A stretch of 64,000 nt of DNA from Branchinecta lynchi (taxonomy: Eukaryota; Arthropoda; Branchiopoda; Anostraca; Branchinectidae): assembly GCA_023053575.1 (NCBI GenBank), contig JAKZAP010000015.1, positions 12,582,142 to 12,646,141 on the forward strand, given 5' to 3'. Made by a program: the position numbers and the translations under genes. The first letter of the stretch is position 1, and every line of letters begins with the position of its first letter. The notes below the pieces were generated by a model, which saw nothing but the letters and a program-made list of their open reading frames with translations, searched no databases and was not told the origin of the DNA. Positions 10,501 to 16,813 of the stretch are shown piece after piece.

Positions 10501-11674
10501 TTTCATCAACTCACCGGTGAACCAAAAAACGCGTTATAAGGGAAGAACCGAACACTGGTGACTAAACACCAGAGACAGCCGGAGTGCAACGAACGCAGCT
10601 ATTGTTTGGCTATTTTCGCCGAGTTCAATTAAATTCACTTTAATTTAAAAGCACATAACGGACGGATTGTTTGCCGACGGGTTGTTTTTGCAACAAAAAT
10701 ATACGTGTGTATACAAATTTGCGGCACTTATACTGACGTCTTATCATAAGTATGGTCAATAATATAATAGGTCACAATTAAGAAAAAAATAAATAATATA
10801 AAAACGAACGAACAAACGAGGTGACGAAATTTCGAGCATATCTTGTTCGCAAATCTACCACCGGCTGTAAGTGAGCTCGATGATTTTGCGAGGAAGACGA
10901 ATTCGGGAGGGGACGAAATTAGGGTGGAGGATATCGCGGTGAAGTTTTTTTTTTTTTTTGGATTATAGATGTACCGAACTTCATTTAAGATGGATAGGTA
11001 GATAGTTCTATTGATAAAGCTCGTAGCGCCGAATTGACACTATACACTAAATATGTCAACCTTTACATTTAACGAGTCGTTGGCGGCATGACAGGGTATC
11101 TATTTAAATTGCTTGCTCTTGACGAGTGTCTATGATCATCTCGCTCGTGTATCCGGTTCTGTAAATATTTCAGTTTCTGCTTGAAGTCAGTGGAACAGGA
11201 GAAAGGCTTAAAACAGGAAAAGCCGTAGAAATTTTTTAAAAGGATACCTTAGTTTGGAAGTATTCAAGAATTTTAGAATATTAGAATAGAAACAGGAAAT
11301 ATTGCATGGTATGCTTTAAGTGTTACAAAATCTATAACAGTGTGGGCTTTGAGAAAGAGACCACGTTCAGACCACTATCAAAGCAAACATCAAGGAAAGA
11401 TGTCTCTTCCAAGATCCGCCTCCAGTTCCTCAGAAGAATATGATTGTCCTGTCCGCAAAGTCCGTCGTGAGGACCATAAGTTTATCACAAGATCCCCCCA
11501 CCCCCTCTCTAACTCCCCCATAGTGGCCAGCTCTGGCCAGGGCTTGTAACTGAACGTGGGTGACTGCGTCATTGATGATGAACGTGAGGCATGCTGAGCA
11601 CATTTTCTGACTGTAAAATTCTCTCTTTCAGATTTGGCGCCGATAAGAAGTTCACAGGACCGGTCCGGCGTTAA
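1513..11674 (+). CDS. HNRNPH: hnRNP F/H-like RNA-binding protein, 3' part, five exons
   Basis: Exons 1513-1584, 5112-5296, 7395-7514, 8463-8539 and (less certain) 11632-11674 join in phase to 165 codons plus stop; upstream exons are outside the window. Order seen: Gly/Tyr/Met-rich linker (GFGGGNTYGDYGGFGG and GGMGRMGGMSGG stretches), then a quasi-RRM with the RNP2-like FRIQMRGLPFKATEGDI, the RNP1-like GEAYVEFQSYEEAMRAM, then DKTNMQHRYIELF. That last segment follows the third qRRM in vertebrate hnRNP H/F and is the best family hallmark here. Proteins of this family bind G-rich RNA in the nucleus and regulate splicing and polyadenylation (family knowledge). Known vertebrate members have a longer Gly-rich tail after this point; here the tail is short. 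Introns are 1.0-3.5 kb and full of MITEs and retrotransposon remains. Identity is strong; the 3' end is tentative. Confidence 0.88.
1825..2170 (-). mobile_element. 3'-end fragment of a non-LTR retrotransposon with ATTGA tail
   Basis: Read on the minus strand, this ends in an untranslated stretch with GGGCGGTTGCCCTCC and a simple ATTGAATTGAATTG tail (plus-strand AATTCAATTCAATTTA at 1826-1841). This is the structure left by 3'-truncated LINE copies. No long reading frame remains. Confidence 0.45.
2175..2330. repeat. dispersed repeat (family R4) copy
   Basis: Shares the stretch TTCAACAAATAACCCACGG..TTGGCTGTTTCAAGCC with 6300-6355 and, in reverse complement, with 11190-11230, 12010-12060 and 13770-13800. 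A noncoding dispersed repeat; no terminal structure recognised. Confidence 0.5.
3590..3790 (+). mobile_element. 3' end of a non-LTR retrotransposon (copy 2)
   Basis: Reads RRHKLTMDFGLNCLS and RSILPDYQLPNPNQP, then a stop, followed by a remnant resembling SDRYLSSF. It is the same C-terminal segment as at 940-1250. Truncated at the 5' side. Confidence 0.55.
3945..4970 (+). mobile_element. 3' part of a non-LTR retrotransposon, nearly open
   Basis: From 3950 to 4867 one frame stays open except for a single TAG at 4202-4204, giving about 305 residues. It contains VIPAVHYGSEIWGFGKG and FKRILGV, typical of the region after the reverse-transcriptase domain, and ends with a CPTCG..H..C zinc-like knuckle (residues around CPTCGDENESVVHVMCEC) and the LARFLRVA block. 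The 3' untranslated part has ATGGCCTTTTGGCTTTTTT and a TTATCTTATC tail. The same C-terminus recurs at 21484-21765, 22195-22585, 24504-24892 and 27440-27650. It is 5'-truncated and lies in an hnRNP intron. Confidence 0.8.
5112..5296 (+). CDS. HNRNPH: hnRNP F/H exon B (Gly/Met linker and start of qRRM)
   Basis: Acceptor CTTGGCAG ends at 5111; donor GCG|GTAAGC follows 5296. It enters in phase 1 and leaves in phase 0. It encodes a Gly/Met-rich linker and then FRIQMRGLPFKATEGDIAA, the first strand and helix of a qRRM. The RGLPF motif is diagnostic of the hnRNP H/F and GRSF1 type of RRM. Confidence 0.88.
5482..5856. mobile_element. foldback element (family FB) with 10-bp target duplication
   Basis: The element occupies 5492-5846 and is flanked by GAAAGAAACA at 5482-5491 and 5847-5856. 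The two arms (about 5500-5560 and 5715-5800) are inverted copies, including GGATACGTCAGCTAGGATGC and GATATTTCGGC. The right end adds an arm-free extension ending CAGCTTGTGCTCAAGGAG. The short ORFs inside are palindrome artefacts. Confidence 0.82.
6165..6400. repeat. dispersed repeat (family R4) copy
   Basis: Contains CTTTTAACAAATTATCCACGG and TTGGCTGTTTTAAGCC, matching 2216-2260 and the inverted copies at 11190-11230 and 12010-12060. No coding signal. Confidence 0.45.
6908..7203. mobile_element. MITE with TAGTTGCG termini (copy a)
   Basis: The left end TAGTTGCGGTTTTGATCGAA is matched on the other strand by the right end, TAGTTGCGTTTTTGATCAAA in reverse complement, giving an inverted repeat of about 25 bp. 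The 296-bp interior is rich in GAAGTTCGA-type inverted motifs and has no gene. It ends 190 bp before hnRNP exon C. Confidence 0.75.
7395..7514 (+). CDS. HNRNPH: hnRNP F/H exon C (qRRM core)
   Basis: Exactly 40 codons, phase 0 to phase 0. Acceptor CATTTTAG ends at 7394; donor CTG|GTAAGA follows 7514. It reads FFRPIRPVYINIDYNDKG and GEAYVEFQSYEEAMRAMSL, matching the FFSPLxPVxVxI and GEAxVEFxxxExAxxAM blocks of hnRNP H/F qRRMs. Confidence 0.9.
7515..8462. other. hnRNP intron between exons C and D
   Basis: No gene or complete mobile element seen. It holds a perfect-looking tandem duplication of about 29 bp (GAACCAAATGCGGCAATTGC-type) at 7795-7852. Confidence 0.5.
8463..8539 (+). CDS. HNRNPH: hnRNP F/H exon D (DKTNMQHRYIELF segment)
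   Basis: Acceptor TTTTCTTAG ends at 8462; donor CG|GTAAGT is at 8540. It encodes DKTNMQHRYIELFMDN followed by GAPGAGGAG, the near-invariant block after qRRM3 of hnRNP H/F. The donor itself overlaps an in-frame CGG TAA, so a transcript that keeps the intron would stop immediately after GAGR. Confidence 0.9.
8793..9190. mobile_element. MITE of the GGGCGAATCCGAAT family, about 400 bp
   Basis: The left end reads ATGGGCGAATCCGAGC and the right end ATTCGGATTGGCCCATCTCT, inverted to each other. The same ends bound the element at 37171-39179. No clear target duplication here; the left terminus seems to have lost its CAGAG. Confidence 0.6.
9510..9828 (+). mobile_element. MITE with TAGTTGCG termini (copy b)
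   Basis: Starts TAGTTTCGTTTTTGCAGAT and ends ATCTGCAAAAACGCAACTA. The interior carries GTGGTATCTGATA-type palindromic motifs. Inverted relative to copy c, 75 bp away, with which it shares interior sequence (for example GGGATGACCTCG against CGAAGTCATCCC). Confidence 0.72.
9904..10207 (-). mobile_element. MITE with TAGTTGCG termini (copy c)
   Basis: Starts TAGTTGCGTTTCATCCACGG and ends GGTATCTGCAAAAACGCAACTA. It is the inverted partner of copy b, so the pair forms a large imperfect palindrome over 9510-10207. Confidence 0.72.
10307..10601. mobile_element. MITE with TAGCTGCG termini and CACCGGTGA palindromes
   Basis: The left end TAGCTGCGTTCTTTG matches the reverse complement of the right end CAACGAACGCAGCTA. 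Inside, repeated ACCGGTG motifs and GTTATAAGG/CTTATAAGG arms can fold over most of the 295 bp. No coding capacity. Confidence 0.72.
11177..11335. repeat. dispersed repeat (family R4), uninterrupted copy
   Basis: Reads TTCTGCTTGAAGTCAGTGGA, then GAGAAAGGCTTAAAACAGG, GTATTCAAGAATTTTAGAAT and ATGCTTTAAG. Copies at 12010-12330 and 13754-13880 share this order. It supplies the empty-site sequence for the insertion at 12097-12250. Confidence 0.55.
11632..11674 (+). CDS. HNRNPH: possible last exon of the hnRNP F/H gene
   Basis: A good acceptor (TTCTCTCTTTCAG) precedes 11632. Entering in the phase left by exon D (two bases carried over), it reads R-FGADKKFTGPVRR and stops at TAA 11672-11674. Support is only phase, acceptor and a basic/Gly ending; no conserved motif. 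I see no clear AATAAA just downstream. The gene could instead end elsewhere in 8540-16500 or by the stop inside the exon D donor. Confidence 0.42.
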
Positions 11675-12087
11675 GCTTGAAGAACCGGATAAAAACGACA
11701 TGTCGTACTTTTTTACCGATACCATTTTTACAGAATATACTGCTCAGTACAACCGGTTTCACTTGCCTAAGATCGTTGTGTCGTTTTTTGTGATAATGCC
11801 TATGAAACCTACTTCCGTAACATTCATTAGTTCTTAACCCAGAGATCCAAATTTCACATGCTACAGTTTGTACCCACTAACGACCCTCACTAATATTTGT
11901 ACTTGCCGCGATTTAGTAGTTTCCATGCGCATTATGCTCGGAGACGAGTTTTTGCGTATCATGCTGTTAGTGCGTTAATCAGTTTTCTGAATTTTGCGGC
12001 GATCTTACTAGAAGTCGTGGGCCTGAGAAAAGGCTAAAAACAGGCAAGGCCGCGGATAATTTTAAAAAGTAGAGCCTAGCTTTACAG

Positions 12088-12259
12088 TATTCAGATCCAG
12101 GGTTGGTCACCAAGAACCAGTGTGTACGAGTTACTTCAGGATACTTTGGGTTACATTGCATTGGGTTACATTAGGGTACATTGGTTTACTTTAAGATACT
12201 TATGGTTTACTTTCCAGGGTGTACGAAGTTACTTTTGGTGACCAACCCTGTATTCAGAT
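12088..12259. mobile_element. 154-bp MITE with perfect 9-bp target duplication
   Basis: The element 12097-12250 begins CAGGGTTGGTCACCAA (after one C) and ends TTGGTGACCAACCCTG. TATTCAGAT flanks both sides (12088-12096, 12251-12259). It interrupts a dispersed repeat whose intact copy at 11260-11280 reads straight through GTATTCAAGAATTTT. The interior is GGTTACATT/GGTTTACTT-rich with no gene. Confidence 0.85.
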
Positions 12260-12334
12260 AATTTTGAATATTTGAACATGGACAGTAAATAGTGCCAGGT
12301 GTGCTTTAAAGAACCCGTCGTACCGATATTAGTA

Positions 12335-12506
12335 TGTTCGACCCCTCCCCCTTACCATACCTCAGTGACCTCCACTCGTACTTTTGTTGGCCTAAAGAAT
12401 CCTCCCTAAGTTTCATCATTCCCTTCGACAGTTGTCGTGCTCATAGAACGGACAACTTTTGCGATGTCACAGGTATCCCTCCACCTCCGTTTTGGGATCC
12501 CAGAAA
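12335..12506 (-). mobile_element. F2 element, 5' end fragment
   Basis: The reverse complement begins with the F2 hairpin (TGGGATCCCA), then a conserved GGAGGGATACCTGTGACATC and AAAGTTGTCCG; the adjacent text includes TTTCATCATTCCCTTCG, as at 55485-55505. Only about 170 bp of the element remain. Confidence 0.6.
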
Positions 12507-14720
12507 CTAGCAATCCCTTAAGAAAGTAGAAAATAATTCAGTGTATTTAAAAAATGATACTTACAAATAAGCTGACTTTTAAGTTAGACTTTAAGTGCAG
12601 TACCAACCTTTCTTCTTTGCGCAAATCTCGTTTGGTGTTCGCTGCGGGAAGTAAGTCATCCGGCTTTGACTAGGTTTCGTGTGATCTTCGCCGCACCTGG
12701 CGGAAACCCCAGGGATTGACTTATTCGTTATAGTTGCTAAGATTCGGAAGTTACCACGAACCTCGAAACTCAGAAGAGGTCGAGTGAAGCACTGTTCGCT
12801 GACAAAAGGGATGATCTATGATATCATCGATAGTCCTTACTTTTATTTTGAATCCCCCAAAAAATATCTAATCATAAATATTTCGAAAATTCCGCGTGCA
12901 GCACTTTTCGTAATATTCTCTATTTTGTTGAAGGGCGCGTCATTAGACGGGGGTTTTAAGCCAGTTTTAGGATTGAGATTTGGAAACATTAAAAGCTAGA
13001 ATTTGGATGGAAATTAAATTTGGCAGGAAAAAGCAACAAAAAATTTCGCCTGCACTTTGTGTGATTATAGGTAGTATATTGACTATATATTTGCCTGCTA
13101 CAGTTGCTGCTGCTGAAGGAACGTCGCTCCATCCGGTTTCTGGAACTTCTTTGAGTCTCGGTATTTAATCAACGGTTAATGATAGAATCTGTAAGAGAAG
13201 CAGTTAAATTTTAGCCTAAAAAAAAAAAAAATGGATTTCGAAAATCTTCGCCTGCGGCGCTCGATTATTGGCTTAGTAGCTGTTACTGCAATGATGCCCG
13301 GCAATATATTCTCTATGTGGTCTTCGCCAAAACGTCGCCTAATAGTTGGCTTATCGTCGTTCATGCTGCCTTTCATTGTTACTCTTCCTACGTAATCCTT
13401 TCTGTTCCATAATTTAAAGCTCGAGTTCTTAGTGCTAGGATTCGGTAAAATCTTTGAGAGATTCGGTACAATTTTGGCTCTGCACCCCCCCCCCCCCCCC
13501 CCTCCCACTGAAAATGCACTTGCGACGTCCCTGCCTACAAGTCGGATCTTCACGAAACGCGTCCGTCCAGCCCGAATAGGAAGATATATGGCAGCGGCCC
13601 TTATAAGAGACGGCCTTTCGCTCTTCTTGATACCCTAAGGGTTTCTGGAGGTGAAGAGGAACTGAGGTTTTAAGATAAGCTAACGTACTCCCGGCGACTG
13701 TCGAGGCGAAGCTTACTCGTGAGGAAAACCGGTATGTAAGTTTTCTTCGTTTCTGCTTGATGTCAGTGGACCAGGAGAAAGGCTTAAACAGTAAAAGCCA
13801 ACCAATTAGCTTGGTTTTAAAGTACTTAGCGATTCCAGAATAGTGGAACGAAAACAATAAAAAGCACAATGTGTGCTTTAAAGCAGGTATCTACACGTAA
13901 TAGGCTGCGATGTATTCGCTTTGAATCAAGAAAATAGAAAAAAAGAACGGACAAGAATACTAAAAGCTTTGCCCTGGTAAAATACTTATGATGACAGTTT
14001 CAAATTTTCTCTGTTTTCGAGATTCATATGTGACAACCGTCGCATGGCTATTAATTTACAGATATATAGATACAAATCTGATAAATCCATGGGACATATG
14101 CAGGACAATAAAGTATTACGCATTATTTGTGGTTGAAAATGTTAGTGGATCACCAAAAATTGACAAATGTAGGCTCTGATGTCCGGATTCGAGTCTTCTG
14201 CTTGTCAGGCTGGATTCGCATCCCAACCCCTAGATATCACGAATCCGCCTGATTTTGTAACTTCCAGTATCTAGTGGAGTGTTCATCTATGAACAATCCA
14301 CTTTTGCGGCCGCCGTAGACGGTTTTCAACTTGCTTCGTGGAGTGTGTAAGTCAGTAAATCATGGCAGATATCAAGTTGAACTTTATATACTTGTCTTGT
14401 TGGCATTGGAGTATTACGTTGTTGGATCCCCCACACACCCTGTTCAGGGGCAGACTTAAACTCACAATTTGGGCAAGGTTGAAGTTAGGACGATGAAATT
14501 GTCTGTACTGGCAGGTTTTAGGGTTGTGAGGATGCGTTCGGAGCTGCATCTCCCCCTTCCTTCTTGGGTAACTGGTACATTGCCTATGAGTATAGTTCAT
14601 GAACTGTGACGGGTATCAAATTTTAATTCGGCACATGTTGAAGTTGGGATCTGCATTAGCGTTTTTGAGGTCTGGGATCTGCAGGGGAGTCGGAGATATC
14701 GTAACGGAGCGGCCTAGTTC
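12507..14720. other. intergenic stretch without recognised gene
   Basis: Holds an R4 dispersed-repeat copy at 13754-13880, a long C run at 13486-13502 next to GCGACGTCCCTG, and one arm of the GGGCGAATCC family at about 14175-14250. Several open frames run on both strands here, but none has splice signals or a recognisable motif. Confidence 0.5.
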
Positions 14721-14729
14721 ACTAACCCA

Positions 14730-15066
14730 AGAGCAAAATAACACCAGGGAGTAGCGCCAAGACTTGAAAAAGTGACACACTCGAGTAGCAGCGATTCTAG
14801 CACTACTTGCGACAGAGAACGCCCCTGCTGAAGTTGTGTACCAGCGCTGGATCCAATAACTTCATGTTCTGAACACAGCAAAAAAAAAGATACAATCTCC
14901 CCTGTTTCCACAATTTGTGCACACCTTAGCTTTACTAGAAATTTTGAAACCCGCAAGTTTCTCTCGCTTTAAATGCCGCAAGCGTAATGGGCGGCGCTAC
15001 GAGTACGTTCATTTTCGAAGCATGGAAAACACAGGTCTTGGCGCTCCCTAGTGTTATTTTTCTCTG
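14730..15066. mobile_element. inverted-repeat element with AGCAAAATAACAC ends
   Basis: The left end reads AGAGCAAAATAACACCAGGG, then GCGCCAAGAC; the right end in reverse complement reads AGAGAAAAATAACACTAGGG, then GCGCCAAGAC. Inside are ACTTGAAAAAGTGACAC and CAGCGCTGG blocks shared with copies at 27811-28096 and 48320-48483. Noncoding. Confidence 0.65.
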
Positions 15067-15176
15067 ACTTGCCCACATATAAGTATATTCAGCTTCGCCC
15101 CTAGTTCAGAACTGTTGCCATTTCGCGCAAAATTCTCCTTTATGTGCAATACAGCAAAAATCGTGCGACAAGCAAC

Positions 15177-15289
15177 CACTGGTTCCACCATCAAAGGAGG
15201 GATACCAACTGAAAAGTCCGGAAGTTCCATATCCCTCCCAGGGGCACTCTCGAGTGGTACTACTTCATCATTACAAGGATAGGGTATAG
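15177..15289 (+). pseudogene. partial duplicate of FkbM-like exon 1
   Basis: Nucleotides match 16706-16813 closely, and the frame stays open as LVPPSKEGYQLKSPEVP, ending HHYKDR before a GTATAG donor-like site. The match continues a little into the intron (GGTATAGTTAAAAC against GGTATAGTTACAAC). The upstream half of the exon, including the start codon and membrane anchor, is not recognisable. It is either a dead exon copy or the remnant of a tandem paralogue. Confidence 0.62.
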
Positions 15290-15451
15290 TTAAAACTTAA
15301 ATTGTGTTATATTACAGTATTAGGAATACCGTACAGTGAACATTTCTCAGCCGATCAATATTATCCTCAAATTCCGGCTATGACCGGATTTCGATTGGAC
15401 AAACAAGCTGAGGTGAGAACGAATAGTATTTATTTCTTTTTTTTTCCTTTT

Positions 15452-15500
15452 TATGGCCCTTGCCCGTCGACCAAGTGCCATATAGCGATCGCAATCCGAA
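15452..15500 (+). mobile_element. solo 5' end of an F1 element
   Basis: Reads TATGGCCCTTGCCCGTCGAC then CAAGTGCCATATAGCGATCG, the F1 5' hairpin seen at 37424 and 60796. It breaks off after about 50 bp into a fragment with GTTATCGTGGTATCT motifs related to copies b and c (about 15510-15650). Confidence 0.6.
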
Positions 15501-15813
15501 ATATAAAGTCGTTTTGCAGTTACTGTTGCGTTTTAGAGTCCAAAGTCACTTTTACAGTTATCGTGGTATCTAGCCAGTACCGTGATATCTGATATTCCAA
15601 CACATAGGTCCCGACCCTGGTAGCCGATCGGGGTATCTGAAAAAGTCATCTCACTTTCATCATCGCCGACACAAGAGCCTAAGTTTTGTCAAGTTTGTGG
15701 GGAAAGAAAATTGGCGTTCAAACTGGCGAAAGATACGTTCAAAATGGCGGAGATGGATTTTTACATCTCGACTTTCTTACGTTTACAGCGTCTTTTCTTC
15801 CCAATTTCGACCG

Positions 15814-16051
15814 TAATGCCCGGGCCCCACTATAGTCACACCTGGTAATAACTCCTTTCGAGTGTTTGGACCAATCACAGACCAGAGTCGCTGATTTTAG
15901 CCAGTTTTGTTTACGTTTGAGTGATGATGATGGTAATATATCTTGAATTTCTTCGTTCTAGGTGTGACCAGGAGGACATATAAGAGTGGGTAATAACCAA
16001 ATTAACGAACAAAATTACGTACAGGTGTGACTGAATGTGGCCCGGGCATTA
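15814..16051. mobile_element. 238-bp MITE with TAATGCCCGGGCC termini
   Basis: The left end TAATGCCCGGGCCCCACTAT then AGTCACACCTGG matches the reverse complement of the right end (ACAGGTGTGACT..GTGGCCCGGGCATTA). The inverted repeat is about 30 bp. Termini in TA are compatible with a Tc1/mariner-type TA duplication. No ORF. Confidence 0.75.
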
Positions 16052-16522
16052 TTTCCACTTTGTCATATTAATATGATACCTTGGTCGAAGAAAAAGTTGC
16101 ACGTGTCAGGAGACAGATGTTTCCGGTGTTTTTTATTTATAAACTGGTTTTCGGTAGCTTCATAAGCCCCTGCCGGAGAACGAGGGTATTGTTACCTGTA
16201 TAGAAGCATCAATTGAACACGAGTACCGTTGAATATGCTGTTCATCGTAGTATGGTTTGTAACACCTGTCGGGCTGTAATGATTTTCTCCTATCAGCGAT
16301 GCACAAAGAAATACTCATCAGGCTCCATCCGTTTAAAAGAATTGTAGATGTGATGGGTAGTATTAGCCTGCGTCTCAGGTGTAACGTGTTGTTTCGACGA
16401 TAGATATTTGTCATCTAACATAATTTCAATGCGAGAATAAAATGTTATTCTTGAAAGTGTTGTACTGCATGGAAGTGTTGTCAATGGAGCTGGCGAAACA
16501 TTAACGTACATTTGGCTGAGCT

Positions 16523-16813
16523 ATGACAAACCATCGTAAGATTGGGAAAAAGGAAATAGCGGGCGTAGCAGCATTAGTAATAGTATCATTTTCCTTGTTT
16601 AGTGTAATCAAATCAGCAAGAGAAAATGGGGAAAGATGTTTGGATAATAGGATATTTGGCCAGGACGTTAAATTCGATGATCCCTGTGTTTTGGACCGAA
16701 TCCGGAGTTTACTGGTTCCTCCATCAAAGGAGGGATACCAACTGAAAAATCCGGAAGGGCCAGATCCCTCCCAGGGGCAATCTCGAGTAGTACTTCATCA
16801 TTACATGGACAAG
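16523..16813 (+). CDS. FkbM-like gene exon 1
   Basis: 97 codons: basic start MTNHRKIGKKE, hydrophobic anchor, then a linker ending SQGQSRVVLHHYMDK. The donor AAG|GTATAG at 16814 would otherwise be followed at once by an in-frame stop. The segment PPSKEGYQLKNP matches the conserved stretch preceding FkbM domains in animals. Confidence 0.82.

Noticed and set aside
13435..13869. 144-codon minus-strand open frame.
   Set aside because: It runs through a C homopolymer and a dispersed repeat; composition is not protein-like and no homologue is recognised.
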